From positions 19,955,018 to 20,019,017 of the forward strand of contig JAJEKV010000020.1 in the NCBI GenBank assembly GCA_021234155.1: a DNA stretch of 64,000 bases. Reading direction: 5' to 3'. Position numbers and translations under genes: made by a program. Of this stretch, positions 44,191 through 56,754 are shown one piece after another. Origin of the DNA: Isoetes taiwanensis (taxonomy: Eukaryota; Streptophyta; Lycopodiopsida; Isoetales; Isoetaceae). The first letter of the stretch is position 1. Each line of letters starts with the position of its first letter. The notes under the pieces were generated by a model. The model made no database searches. It worked only from the letters and a program-made list of their open reading frames with translations, and had not been told where the DNA came from.

Positions 44191-45461
44191 ATGGCATCAT
44201 CCAGTGGCACCAAGCACACAACAAGCGAGGAATCTATTCACATGCCTAATCCAAAGTCAACAAAAACGATCCAAAAATCAACTTATTTGTTCGCTGCTCC
44301 TAGAAACGAGATACATGTCCTCGTTCTAATCCAATACGGAAACTTGCTACGACCAACATCCAACAGTTACAGGGCGTTGAATGTGGATGTCGTGGACGAG
44401 CAAGCAATGCACACAATCACAATAACTGCAAACAAGGAACGCGGCATGGAATTGGAAACCGTGTTGAGACCAGGCTTTTGGGTCTCCATACGTAATTTCG
44501 GTGTAAGGAAGAGAAATCCATTGTACGAGTATAGAGATTGTGTGAACACCATAAAGATTCAAAGGAACACTGAAGTGACACCCATTGAAGGGCCTGGAGT
44601 TCTGCTCTCCTTATTGCCCACAGACAGTGCAAATATACAGTTACTGTTAAGCGCGACCCATGACCAACCCGTACACGTCAACCTGCTAGTTGCTATTGTC
44701 GGGGTCAAAGAACATATGATATTCCCTTGTTTGCTAGTCGCAAGATGTCGCAGAATTGAAGTTCTGGCCTGAACAGGCATACGTGTTTGACAAGCTCAAA
44801 TGCTTGTTTCTTTTAGGGCATAAACCCATTGTCTTATTCAAGACCCTGAAGGCCAGTACGTTCCGTGGCCAGACTAGCTTAACGTCTACAGAAGCTACAA
44901 TGGCATTCAAGATTGTAGAGGACGCAGTGTCAAGCTGGTTTCCATATAAATTATGGTTTCCAGACGATGATGTAGTAGCAACACTCACAAATGAAGTCTT
45001 CGCAGCACAAAATACCAACGTACATCTTCTACTACTAAAACTAAGCCAAAATTATCCTCGCTTCTCACCTTCTTTCATACAGCTCTCCACTAATCAAACA
45101 TCCTTGTATGTACATATCTCAGGCACATTAAGATTGTGATATAATTGGCGAAAATAAGGTCATGAAGACATGCAATGCTTACAACAAGGTAGTGCCGGAC
45201 AATCTCTGCAACACGTGCAGGAACGACGACATGACAGAAGAGTTAACAATGTTCCGCGACATCAACACTAGATCCAACGTGCTACATGTCACAATGGTAG
45301 GAGCATTGCTTAATAAATTTCTCGGTTACCCATTAGGAGGCGCATTAGCTACAATGAAAACAGATCCCCGATCATTCTGCCAAAGCATACTGAAGAGCCA
45401 GAGTAAATGCACATTTGATCTCAACCACGGACTCCAAATCATTGCCTTCGACAGGATCTAG
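44191..45461 (+). pseudogene. RPA1 (replication protein A large subunit)-like protein, two frameshifts
   Basis: Starts at ATG 44191 (MASSSGTKHTTSEESIHMPN). Segment one (44191-about 44765) has an OB-fold like DNA-binding domain A: YRALNVDVVDEQAMHTITIT, LRPGFWVSIRNFGVR, then VNLLVAIVGV of domain B. Segment two (about 44760-45138) continues domain B in the next frame: WPEQAYVF, KTLKASTFRGQTSLTSTEAT, VSSWFP. Segment three (45132-45461) is domain C in the third frame: DCDIIGENKVMKTC, NKVVPDNLCNTC, LNKFLGYPLGGALATM. The joins look like single-base shifts near 44765 and 45132. RPA1 binds single-stranded DNA in replication and repair. The zinc knuckle reads C-N-A-Y where CxxC is usual, losing one ligand. 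The protein lacks the N-terminal 70N domain, like RPA proteins carried by Helitrons, but no Rep/helicase is seen here. Confidence 0.6.
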
Positions 45462-48400
45462 GCTCAAAACATTATCCATAACTATAGAGCAACAAAAGAC
45501 ATCCCTTCACATTTTTAAGCAGCTTTACTTTGCTTGCAACTATGTATTCCATGCTATTAAATTCTTAGCAACCTTCTTCAATTTAAAGTATTGAATTCTT
45601 CCTTCATGCCCTGAACAAAATCGACACGCAAAACAATTCATAATTCTTAAGTTCTTTTGCACCCCCCCCCCTCCCCCCTTCCTCTATTTCGATTTTTCAT
45701 CGTATGTTATCAAGTATCAAGTACTCCCATGTATATCATCCTATTAATAAACTCATGGTTTCAAGTACTCTATTGTCTAGAAGTAGCAATTTGAATAAAA
45801 TGTCAAAACATTAAGCCACTTCACAAAACATGTACATCCATTCTCTCCTCTATTACACTTCTCCTTATGCTTCTGCCATCCTAGTTCCATACCAAGCACC
45901 AAACACCAATACGTTGCACTCAATTTATTGAAATGCCCTTGAACAACATTGTATTGTCGATGGAGGGAACATTGTACCTAGAATAGTAGGAACAATAATC
46001 GGGTGCATGATCTTTCTATAGATTGCAGGATAGGAAGTGAGCAAAAGGGCTTGATGTTTCAAAATTATGAGAGCCCGTGCCTCCATAATTGTGAGAGATT
46101 GATCTTTCAAAAGTTCTTGAGAAAATAGAATTGGTGCAAAATTGTGAGAACCTGTGAGCGAAAACCGATGGAGCAGGCAAAAATTGATGGAGCAAAATGA
46201 GTTTTGATTAGATGCAAATTTGATGGAGCCTCTTGTGCCTTCCTTTTTCTTTTTGAGGAACCATGCACAAAAGTAGGCATCGATCCAAAAACGATGCCAA
46301 AAAGTATCTGTTGAAAAAGGACATTCCGTTGAATACGAAATACTGAAGGCATTTTGTGAAACTTGAAATGTTACAGAAGGATATATGTTGACCAGGGGCA
46401 TTTAGTAAAATTTTGAAAAGTTGGGGGCATCTGGTGAAATTCATCAAAACATAAGGCCATTTTGTAGTTTTTTTTCGTATTTTCTTGGGTTGCCTATGGG
46501 GGGGAGGCAACCCTTAGGGTTAGAGGGCTTCAATTTTATAATAATTTATTCTTATATTTCTTGTGTGCGGTTGTGGACTTTTGGGACTCCAATCACAGTT
46601 AGTGACGGTTAGACGGTGTAGATTTATGGGAGTCGGGTGGAAGGTGGAGATGTAATCTCCGTTTTTTTGTGGCGCCTGAGGCAGTGAGGCAAAGCAAAGG
46701 GGAACTTAGTTCCTCTTTCACCTCAACATCGGCCAGTGCTCTAGTTCTTGGATTTGGTTTCACAACCCCTTCTCTCAGTTTTCTGCCCAGTTCCAGCTTT
46801 ATAGGGACACAATCATTGGGCTTGTTTTCAATGCAAGCACCTTTAATGCCATCTTCTATAATAGGCTCAACTGGATTCGAATGGCCATCTTTGACGCAAT
46901 CCAAAGCTTCTATGCCATACCTATCCTCAATTAATTTGTTCTCAAATTTCTACTTTATATTTTTGCTCTGATTGCACTGTAAATTGGCTTACAATACAAG
47001 TCATGATCTGAACAATATGCACTATTACAAGGTTCATTCCCCTTTGTTTGCTTTCCCCTGCTCAAAATAACCTCTTCTCTCAAAGATGTAGTTGTTCTCA
47101 TGCATCGATGGTGAAGCTTGGTAGCCACAAATTTGTAGCACTTATTTTATCTTGAACAGGCCTATGTAATGAACTAACTGGTTCAGTCCAAATTATTATT
47201 GCTATGTATTTGTTTTATGCTTCCTAATAAAACATTGTTTTGTTAGCATTCGTCTTTTGTTAGCTTTCCATCTCCAGCATTTGCTCCAAATGCTAGAGCC
47301 TCCACTAGATCAGTGTTTCTTCAATCTCAGACAGGTAAGTATGGATATTACTCATCTCAAGCAGGATAGGCACCTAAAATGGAACTTTTATATAATCTAC
47401 ATGATGGGCAGATGTGGCCTATAAGTACCAGCTCTTAACAAATGAGAAGTATGTTTGAAGTCCTATAAACTCAAGGGAGGTAGGAGTTCATATGTTTTAC
47501 AGCATGTTGATATCTTTGATGTATCTATAGATGTATGGATGTACTACCCGTCGGGGTAGTTGAATGTATGGTTATTGCTAGTGTTGATGTCATATTATGC
47601 TTCTACTGTTATAGGAGCCCATAAGGGAAGGGCGCGCAAGACACCTTCGTGTCCCCTTCTCGCATCAGAGATATCCTGGGTGTGGGATAGACGGAGGGCC
47701 CATGCGGCCGGAGGGCTGGATGGGGGATTTCACACGAGATGTACGACGGGTGTCGTATATTTGGTGATTTTGCCCAGATGAAATATGAGGCAGAATAGAC
47801 ACCAGGATTATCTGATCACCCGGTTAAAAAGGGGACAAACAACTATGCGAGCCTTTTACATCAAATAAGTGGGCGAGGCCAGAGCCCATTTATTTATCGC
47901 CTGTTTATTTGCTATAAGGGAAAAGTCGAAGTGTTTATCCCCTTTAATCGACAGCTACATTTCCTCACCCACATCTAGATTATTGACATCTACAACTCGA
48001 TTATTAGAAGTTCAATACCATCCAGAGCTAGACTATAGCTTTTAGCTTGGAATATCACCATCCCAAACTGAATTTAGGCTCAAAACATATATAGATGTTA
48101 TTGCTGGTTATAAACAGTTGCCTACAGTTGCCTATTACGTCCTATCACATGGCTTCAATCAACAGTGTAGATTGCTTGGATTAAAAAGCCTACTGGTTAA
48201 GCAATAATCTAGTTAACTTGACACTTGACAACCAAAATCAAAACATCACTATCTCTTTTTTTGGACTCTCATAAACTATTTTCATAATCTCTGTTTCTAT
48301 TATATCAGAGACTTGAAACATGTTCAAAATAATCCATAGTCCTGTGATAACATTGCAAACAAACATTTATAACTGGATGGATTGCCTCCAACAAGCTATT

Positions 48401-48590
48401 ATATGACCCTATAACTGCTCTTTGTGAAGGTAGAGTGGTCAAGTACTTGGAATAGCAATTATGTGCTTTTGACATGCCATTAAGACAATAATAGAAGGTA
48501 TGATAATAATCCCTCTATTTTCTCGGTTTATAAACAAGTCCACCCTCAATATTTTGCATATGAAAAAGTGAACCTTAGTTTCTTAGATGG
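45462..48590. other. Mostly non-coding region
   Basis: Contains a C11 homopolymer run (45661-45671) followed by CCTCCCCCC, and an open minus-strand frame 46904-46599 (CIENKPNDCVPIKLELGRKL, ATKKRRLHLHLPP with a nuclear-localisation-like KKRR) without a recognised family. An exon-like segment at about 47249-47331 lies between TTTTGTTAG and GTAAGT. None of these is strong enough to be called a gene. Confidence 0.4.
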
Positions 48591-48599
48591 CAGAAGGGC

Positions 48600-49382
48600 C
48601 TTAATAATTTTGGTCAGTTATCTACCTGACAACACAGTAGCAAAATTCCTACCCCACTGCTTAGCATAGGCTTTGACATTTACCAATGCACTCACAAGTC
48701 TCCTCATTGGACTTGGATCAGAGGGCGTGGACTTCCAGACTTGATGACACCCGGCAATGAAATCCTCATTTTTCAAGTACTGAGCATTTAATTTGAACGT
48801 ATTCTTACCGGATGCAGGAGACGACAAGTCCACTGAACCAATGATCTGAGGATGATGGTCATAACTAGTTTGGAGTACATAATTCTTACGATGCAATCCA
48901 GGTAACGTACGCATGCATGCATGTTTGCATTGCATCGCATTGCTTTTGTGGCATAACACCTATCATGCCTAGTTGCAGCACTTGCCTCTCCCTGAGCCGT
49001 TGCACCAAGTGAAACCTTGAGATTTTTCAAAAGCCATAGTCAAATAGGAACTTATCCCATTTGTCCTTCTCAATGCCTAAAATGGTCTCACCATTACCAA
49101 GCCTATCAATACTATCCTCAACCATGTTAAAGTCTCCCAACAACAACTACAGTGTATTATTTTTCCATTTTTTCAATTTAATCATCAAAGAAGCCCACGT
49201 GTCTGCTCATCGCCTAGGCACATTAGAAGCATAGACATTTATAATGCAACAAAGTTGCCTACCCATAAGGTTTAACAAGTCTCCGCAAACATAAAATCTG
49301 CGGAGTCAAAGATAACTCATGCTCTAGCCCTTTTTTTGGGGAAGGATTTAAGTACCTTTACATTCCAACTGACAATGTTCAT
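48600..49382 (-). mobile_element. LINE ORF2 5' part: AP-endonuclease remnant
   Basis: Minus-strand reading from ATG 49382: MNIVSWNVKVLKS, the classic start of a plant L1-type ORF2; then CIINVYASNVPRR and WASLMIKLKKW (about 49245-49165), LLGDFNMVEDSIDRLGNGET (about 49145-49085) with the GDFN catalytic motif, and after frame changes a C-terminal endonuclease/linker part with NTFKLNAQYLKNEDF and VKAYAKQWGRNF (48800-48620). The reverse transcriptase is missing. Stops and shifts show it is dead. Sequence to the right (49400-49930) may be its ORF1 end, with a proline-rich frame, but this is uncertain. Confidence 0.8.
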
Positions 49383-49929
49383 CACGAAGGTGGAAACTGT
49401 GAATCAAGTGCACCCTTTTTCTTTCTTCTCTTTGATGCTTTATATGTAGATCGAGATTCCCTATCATATACCACCACTGCCAGTTGGTCAACTGGTTACA
49501 TTGCCACATCCTTATCAAGGGGAATAATCTGAAGTCAATCCTGAATCATCTACATCATCTGTAGTGCAGGAGGGCATGCTTGCAGCATCAACCTGATCAG
49601 CCCAAGACAGATGTTGGGTGCATTTCTGCCTTCTAGACTACACCTCAGTCCAGTCCCGCTGAATTGGAGAAGGCAAAGGTAGAGTAGAAGCAGAGGGCAT
49701 TGGTGGTATTGGGGAAGGCTGAGCGACTGGTGCCAATGGCACTTGCTGCAAGCCGAGGGGCGGGGGGTAGAGGGAGACAGTGTGATAACAGATGATAGAC
49801 AAGGTGGAGTGCGAGGGAGGCTGCACAACAAAGCCTGTTGTCGGAGCTGGGGAAGAGACACTTCTCGGAGTGGGCAGAGAGACAGATGTGACTTGATGAG
49901 GAGAAGAGCGAGGAGCGGGAACATGAAGC

Positions 49930-51830
49930 TTAAAAGAAGGGAACGAGTGTTGAAGGTGTTCCTGGCAAAACCTTCAACCTCTATGGTTTAGAACCTCCAG
50001 GTTTCTTGAGGCAACCACTCTATGTGAGAAAATTCCAAGTAGAGAGCTCAAATAATAATTTTCAATGAGTTTCCCAAAATAGGAAAAAGACTGCCTTACA
50101 AACCACACGCAAACAAACAAGGATCTGCTTATGATATGCCTAAGCTACTCAAGATCTTCGGATTGTTGGGTAAAAAGTCAGATGGTTTGTGATCAGTACA
50201 AATCACTCAAACATGCATTTCGGACCAGGTCAAAAATTGGTCAATGTCCCTGGCAGAGAGTGATTTTGTGTAACTTCAAAAAGGTAGATCCTTTTTGTGA
50301 TTTGATGCTTGGATCTCTTCTTAATATGCCTGCACGCAATGGTCAAGTACTCTTTTCTCGCGGGTGCAAGATATGTTGAAATCTTGATATTAGTTATGAC
50401 AGACTGTCACATACTGTGAACAATAAGCTAAGCTCGGATAAACTGATCTTTTATGGGTTTTTTCTTGTCTTTTTGAATCTATCCTGAAGCTATCTATATT
50501 TTGCAAATGAGGATATGCCACTCAACTGGTCAAAGATGCTATCTTAGGCTAAAATATACAAATCTTTGTTTAATTATGCAAGCTGGAATTTCTCTCAATG
50601 GAAGGAGCATGCATTTTAGCTATTCTTCAACTTTCTTATACTTACCTAAGTGCAATTTTCACTATAATCAATACGTGCCTATGTGCAAGAACTTACAGCC
50701 ACATTTTTTGCAATGCTAAAGAAGAATCGCTTCAGAGTATATCTCCAAGGTCAGATTTTCATTCATTCAAGAATCACACAGCAATGAATCAGAATCCCAG
50801 GCCCTGTGTCTTGGGCAAAGGATCAAGTAGAGTTTCAAATCAAGTAATCAAGTGAAAATATCATGAATTTCATGGTAATCTAATGCTTGGAAGGCAGGTT
50901 CAAGCTCGAATCTCGATCAGTAATCCGCCTAAAAGCCTCCAAAAACCTTCTGTGCATATTTCCCCTTTTTAAAATGCCATGTCCTGGCCTCTTCTTGGCA
51001 AATCTGGGCCAGAATCTTGTCTTTTTTGCTTGATTATTGAGTTCTTGGTGAATATAGATGGATCCGAAGGTATTTCATCATGATTGAGTTGTTAAATGTA
51101 GTTAATTCGACGGATCTTGGCATAACAGTGGATTTAGGGTTCTTGAGAAATTGCTCGAAATATCCCACAGAAATTCTCAGGAAAGTCAGCCTAGGTTTAT
51201 AAAGACAAACACAGTCAGCATTATAAAAGTGACGTGCTACGCTTACGTGGGATACGGTCCGTTACCGCCCCACATGCCCGGGTGTACCACGTGGCGGGTT
51301 GTGATTGGACGGGGAGAATTGTGATGTTCCAGCATAATATATGGCCCGAATACGTATATTATATTGCCACGTCATGCGTACATGTCACCATGACAAGTAC
51401 TTGTGAGCCGTAAAAGGTTGTGCCTAGGGGGCAACCTCGTATGTTGCACATATCTATTAAACATATGCAATTAAACCCCTTTGCCAAATGGCAAAGCCCC
51501 ATTAGTCCCTTCTAACCTAAACCTAAAAGGTCATGTAAAAGGAACAAAAGGGGAAACCCTAAACCTTTCCATTTTCGCATTTTGGCTTCCTTGGCCCATT
51601 CCGGCCAAGCCAAGCTGCTAGTTTGCATTGCCAGGCACCGTTAAGCCGCATTTGCACAATAGATCTTCTAGGAGCAGCTGCCTTCAGCCCAAACGAAGGC
51701 ATGGACGCATTCCGAGGAGCTGGAGCAAGCCAAGGATTAGGTAAATGGCTATTCTGTTGTGCAATGCCGACTTTTAGTCTGGCAATGAGCTGGTTTAGCA
51801 TGTTAGTTCAGCCTTAGAGGCCTTATAGAT
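49930..51830. other. No gene recognised
   Basis: AT-rich with short frames. A locally GC-rich stretch at 51225-51320 carries several ACGTGG/CCACGTGG words (ABRE/G-box-like cores), which may be promoter DNA of an LTR or of a lost gene. Nothing else can be supported. Confidence 0.4.
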
Positions 51831-51839
51831 TCTAATATC

Positions 51840-52857
51840 CAAGCCCTAACAAAGGAACCTAACCATGTATGTTTAGGTAGATATATTAGATGTTATTCTA
51901 TGTTTCAGTTCTATGGATGATGATATTCTATTCTATGTGCATTCCTGTGTATTGGGAAGGGGGTAGAGTCCTTGAAAGCCTCAGTAGTTGATGTATCTAG
52001 ATAGCCTCATTAATTCCCAATTAATGCGGCCTGTGTATAAGAGCCCGCCTGGCTGTGAGTGGCGGGACTAAACCGGCAGATAAGGGGGACTTGTCCCATT
52101 GCAGATTGATCCCTCTGGTGTGTAAAGCCTACCAGGGATCTTAGCAGGCTAGGCCTGATGGTTTGCCACTGCGTGTGGGCAAGGCATGGGCTCGACACCT
52201 CTGGGGTGATGCGTCACCTCCCATGGGGTTCAAGTCATAGACTGGCAGTGGCCCTCTAGCCGCCTGTGATGGGCATGCATGCCTCTGGAGGGAGTGATCT
52301 CCTCCTGCCTCATCGGGACTAGGGAGATGCAACCTAGGAGTAGCCCCCTTGGCTATGCACCCGGCAGGCTACGGTCGAGTCCCAAGAATTATCAGCCTAT
52401 TCTGCAAAGTATGCACAGGAGGGGCGGATGGAATGGACTACCCAACGGCCATGTTTTTATGCCAGCCTAATCCATTTGCCATGAATTCTGTCTGCATTGA
52501 CTTCTGGAGACCCAAGCCGTCAGTCGATCCCCCATGAGTCTGAGCCTTGGGTAGGATTCCCCTTATGTTGATGTTACTGAGTTGTTGTTACATATGTTAT
52601 GTTATGGTGAGCCACACTTCGAGGTGGATATGTATGTTATTTGATGCTATGTGCTCATGTTTGATGTGCTTCCGCAGCTAGGTAGGTCCCGAGGGAGACG
52701 GGATGAATGACACGTCCATTCTTCCCCATTGCATTCTTGACTGTTAGCAAGGATCTGATGTTAGGTGGACGACCTCATGTCAGCCAAGGCATTGGCAGGA
52801 GGGATGAACTCTGGTTTTGTACGATGGGAGCATCGTATATGAGCAGGGGACGTCACA
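51840..52857 (+). repeat. LTR (5', plus orientation) of a tRNA-iMet-primed retrotransposon
   Basis: The right end is fixed by the primer-binding site immediately downstream: ...GGGGACGTCACA, one A, then TGGTATCAGAGC. The left end is uncertain; the stretch 51868-52455 is shared, inverted, with 35390-35975, so the LTR is at least about 1 kb. It contains no coding frame. No second LTR in the same orientation was found in this window, so the element is incomplete or interrupted by the satellite arrays. Confidence 0.75.
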
Positions 52858-52858
52858 A

Positions 52859-52870
52859 TGGTATCAGAGC
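52859..52870 (+). other. Primer-binding site complementary to tRNA-iMet
   Basis: TGGTATCAGAGC, a perfect 12-base match to the common plant retrotransposon PBS. It fixes the LTR boundary and the direction of the element. Confidence 0.9.
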
Positions 52871-55120
52871 AATGATCTTGGAGGACCAGGATCGAGAACT
52901 GGCCATTTCCCTAGTAGTACTAACAGTCTAGATCTTCAGTTGGAGTTGAAATCCCAAGCATGAACCTCGAAAATTGGGAAATTTTTTTCCAATCCTTAGA
53001 ACAGTAAAGTAGAATAATGTTAAGTTAGGAAGAAATAGTAGAAACCCTGATAAAGTCTGGCCATTAGAAAGCAACCCCTCACAGAGTGTGCCCAAAGCAT
53101 TTTCAAATTTTTTGAACACGGCTCTCGTGCACTGTGTGAGTGTTTGATCGATTTTGACCTAGATAGATGCATAATTTGAGTAATCTGATACCTCAGAGTA
53201 GCTTAGAATTTTTAAGTTAGGAATGCATGTTCTAACACTAAGAAACTGCATAGAAAACTAAAATTGGAGCCAAAAAGGAGTAACCCCTCATAGAGTGCAC
53301 TTAGAGCATTTCCAAAAGTTTTGAAAGTGCTTCTCTCGCACTGTGTGAGTGTTTGGCCACTGATCTATGTCTAGACTTGTCCCAATATAGAAACTAAGGG
53401 CACAGACCACCTTAACTCTGCGAGATAAGTAGGATTCGGCCTTCATACCAACTTTTTAGAGTCATATAGGACCTAAACAGGTGGAAACCACTCATAGAGT
53501 GTGCCCAGGGCATTTCCAAAAGTTTTGAAAGTGCTTCTCGCGCACTGTGTGAGGGGTCCAAACTTTGAGCTACACAGCTCCAAATCGCCTGAAATTTATT
53601 GTAATGTGACCATTAAACAGTTTAGAATCCATTTATGACCTCAAATTAGGCTAAAAGTTTTGTAATCCACCTCAAAATGATCAAAATTGCTCAAACCCTA
53701 ATTTTTGTCTTCCAAACTAGGGTTTGTTTAGTAATAGAAGCAATAGTTTTTGGAGTACAAGGCTAGAGCCACAGAAGAGCAGCAGGGGGCATGACTTTTT
53801 GAGGACGTTGAAGACTCAGGAGAGTGAAAAGGCAGACCCAAGAGAGGAAGCACTATGGCAAACACCTCTACAAACGAAACGAGTAGTATAGGGCACAACT
53901 GGCCTATCAACAATCTTCATCGAATGGAAGACATATGTTAATCATCTGCATGAAGAACCTTCTCGACTATCAAGCACTCGATCCACGAGCTCATCGCAGA
54001 AAGAAGATCTCAACCCCTTCACCGACTCGAGGCACATGAGTTCAAATGGAAGAACGCAAGGAAACATACAGGTGCAAGAGTATGTCGAACGGGGAAACCT
54101 AGATTATCATCACGAGTTAGGGATAAAGAGTATAATCTTCCTTCGAAACGACAATTCATAGTGACATAGGAGCGCAAACAAACTAGAGGGAAGACCATCA
54201 CGATCTCGCAGCCAAGCCGCTCAAGCGGATGTCAAGCAACATCAATAAAAGGTGCAACAAAGCTAGACAACTGCAAAACACCCAAGTCCAGCCATGACGA
54301 GCTCCCAGCTCCCTTGCTCTAGTAAGAAGACGAAAATGACTTCATCGATTTCAAAAATTAGGGGGATCATGATGGAGGAAGGAGAAAGAGACACATCATA
54401 GGGGAGGAACATCTCCGACTTGAAGGCATATATCAGCATCAGGGGCAAGATCAAGAAGGAGGATAGTCGGTACGAAACAAGAGTTCCAGATCCAGAAACG
54501 CCTGCAAACCCAAGGAAGGACGATTCCAGTGCTTCGGCCAAGTAGTTTGAGACTCGAGTGGACCCGACCCAAAGGACGGAGGAGCCGACCAGCCAACAAC
54601 CACAGACCACTCAAAGGCAACTCGAAGGAGCGATAGCACGTGCAATGGAGATGACCACATTTCCAGGCATAGGGGAGGCATCTCATAACGAAGCAAAGTC
54701 CAAGCAACAGGAGTCGCACTCAGAAATTCAATCGGCCGAGAAATGACACTGTCTACTTGACGATCGCTATCTTAGAGCTTTGAAGACATGCAAGAATGCC
54801 CGACTGCAACAACCAGGTGATCGTACTGAAGCGATCAATGGCACTACACATCTTCAACCTTGTAACGACACACTACATGTAGGGACGCTGCGCAGTCACG
54901 ACACTCCACATGACAGGTAAACACATTAAGGAGGAGCATTTTCAACTCAAGGGTTCACATCGAGGAACGTTCTCTGCGAATTGGGATAACGACCTCAGAT
55001 CACACACGAAGGTCAACTATAGTCCCAACACCTTAAGGAACCTCGGAGTCAAGCAGAACGAGGAATATGCAGTGAAAACGAAGAATCAGATGTCATTGGA
55101 GGAGGGAAAATCCTAAAAGA
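52871..55120 (+). mobile_element. Decayed internal region of the LTR retrotransposon
   Basis: Starts with a leader containing three copies of a ~90-bp motif (next feature). An ATG at 53853 opens MANTSTNETSSIGHNWPINN, a plausible gag start that soon stops. Further right, fragments such as 54558-54746 (QQPQTTQRQLEGAIARAMEM) are hydrophilic and Gln-rich as in gag proteins. No protease, reverse transcriptase or integrase motif is recognisable before the satellite begins near 55200. Confidence 0.5.
53070..53560. repeat. Three leader repeats (~90 bp each) behind the PBS
   Basis: Copies at about 53075-53145, 53283-53355 and 53488-53555 share CCCCTCATAGAGTG(T/C), GAGCATTTCCAAAAGTTTTG, GTGCTTCTC and GCACTGTGTGAGTG. 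Spacing is about 205 bp. Repeated untranslated leaders are known from plant retrotransposons; here they may be RNA packaging or dimerisation signals (inference). Confidence 0.75.
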
Positions 55121-55264
55121 GTATAAACATTTAAGTATATCCTCTTCTATAAGTTAGAAAAGTGGATGAATTAAAATCCCAATATAATTATACAAGTTTA
55201 TTAATATTTAGGGCCTACACATTTGGAGAAATTTGTGGCAAAAATGTGTGAAAAATAACCTACA

Positions 55265-56160
55265 AAATATACCCAGTGTGAAAGACTCTCCTAGATTCTT
55301 AAGATTCTACAGAGATTCCCCTAGATTTTCAAAATATCCAAGATTCCTCTACATTTCTCATATTCCATGTATATTCTCCTAGATTCCCTTGGATTATATG
55401 AAAATTCCTCAAGTATGAGGACACCCCTAGATTCTCAAAGATTCTCTCAAGAATCCCATAGATCCCCCAAGATTCTATGTTGATTCTCATAGATTCTCTA
55501 AGATCCTATGAAGATTCCCCTAGATTCTCAAAGAACCTTTTGAGATTCCACTAGATTCCCTAAGGTTATATTGAGATTCCTCTAGATTCCTCAAGATCCC
55601 ATGAAGATTCCTTTAGATTCCTTTAAATTACCATAGATTTCGTAAAATGCTAAGAAAATTCCTTTAGATTCTCTAAGATTTCCTATATCCTCAAAAATTT
55701 TATGAAGATTCCCATAGATTCCTCTAGATTCTCCCAAGATTCCCATAGATTCCTCAAGATTTTATGTAGATTCTCCTAGATTCTATAATCCTATGAAGAT
55801 TCCCCTAGATTCTCTAAGATTCCATCAAGATTCCCCCAGATTCTCAAAGATTTATGAAGATTCCACTAGATTCCTCTAGGTTCGCAAAGATTCTCTTGTG
55901 ATTCCTAAAGATTCTAATGAGGTTCCTCTAGATTCTCAAAGATCCCAAAAAGATTCCCCTAGATTCTTTTAGTGTACCAAAGATTTACGAAGATTCCATT
56001 GGATTCCACTAGATTTGCAAAGATTCTCTTGTGATTCCTATAGATTCTTTAATACTCTATTGAGATTCCTCAAAATTCTCAAAGATCCCAGGAAGATTCC
56101 CCTAGATTCTCTTAGCATGCCATAGATTCTATTAAGATTCTAAGATAAGAAGATTCTTAG
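55265..56160. repeat. Satellite array 1, GATTCCCCTAGATTCT type
   Basis: Degenerate tandem words (AGATTCCCCTAGATTCTC, AAGATTCC(C/T)ATAGATTCC, ATGAAGATTCC) with a basic step of about 9-18 bp. Few units are identical, so this is an old or fast-evolving array. It has no coding capacity. Confidence 0.9.
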
Positions 56161-56754
56161 GATCCGATCAAGTTGGCTGCAACTATGACGGAATGCTGCC
56201 AAAGCACCACTCATTGGAAAGCTCTTGACGAGAGGAATCGAAGGATGTGGGTTCCACCTTAATCCGACCCCTCTAGCGCAAGTTACGGGCCTTTGAATGC
56301 GATTAAGAAAAAGGAAACTTCCTAGAAATCCATCCAATAAATGCTTTGCCACCTCACTACGTTTTTATTAATGAGATTTATTAATGAAGATGCCGTCATT
56401 TAATATAAAAACTAATGGCTAGGATTTATCCTAACCTTTTGATCTAACGGCTAAGATCTGCTACACCAAATCACCTTAAAGGAACCTTCCTTGCACCTTC
56501 TCTACAAAAATCAAATGCTATGATTTCGCCTTCCCTTTTGATCCGACGGTTCACAGATGGGGTGCATGCCCCCATGCATGTCCATGCATGTACACACATC
56601 TAAATATGTGGCCAAGATTTAACCCCTGAAATTCGACGGCCTAGATGGAAAGAAGCAGCTGATGTGTCTCACACATCAAAGTGTGTTTATATATATATAT
56701 ATGTACTATGAGGGACTGTGCAAATTCGATTAGATGCCAAAAATGCAGTGCCAT
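56161..56754. repeat. Unique-like spacer block, diverged copy of 58440-58900
   Basis: Interrupts the satellite. Shares with 58440-58900 the words CACTCATT, GAGAGGAATC, GGTGTGGGT, GGCTAGGATTT, TTTTGATCTAACGG, CTTCCTTGCACCTTC and ATGATTTCGCC in the same order. It is thus part of the higher-order unit rather than independent sequence. A TA-dinucleotide run lies at 56688-56702. Confidence 0.75.

Noticed and set aside
45661..45680. C-rich tract as an i-motif regulatory site
   Set aside because: A single homopolymer run with no gene nearby that it could serve.
46599..46904. Minus-strand 101-residue ORF with a KKRR motif as a nuclear protein
   Set aside because: No family, no splice partner and no start context; kept only as a remark in the non-coding region.
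54263..54719. Overlapping minus-strand hydrophobic ORFs
   Set aside because: They are antisense to the Gln/Lys-rich retrotransposon interior and have no membrane-protein family signature.
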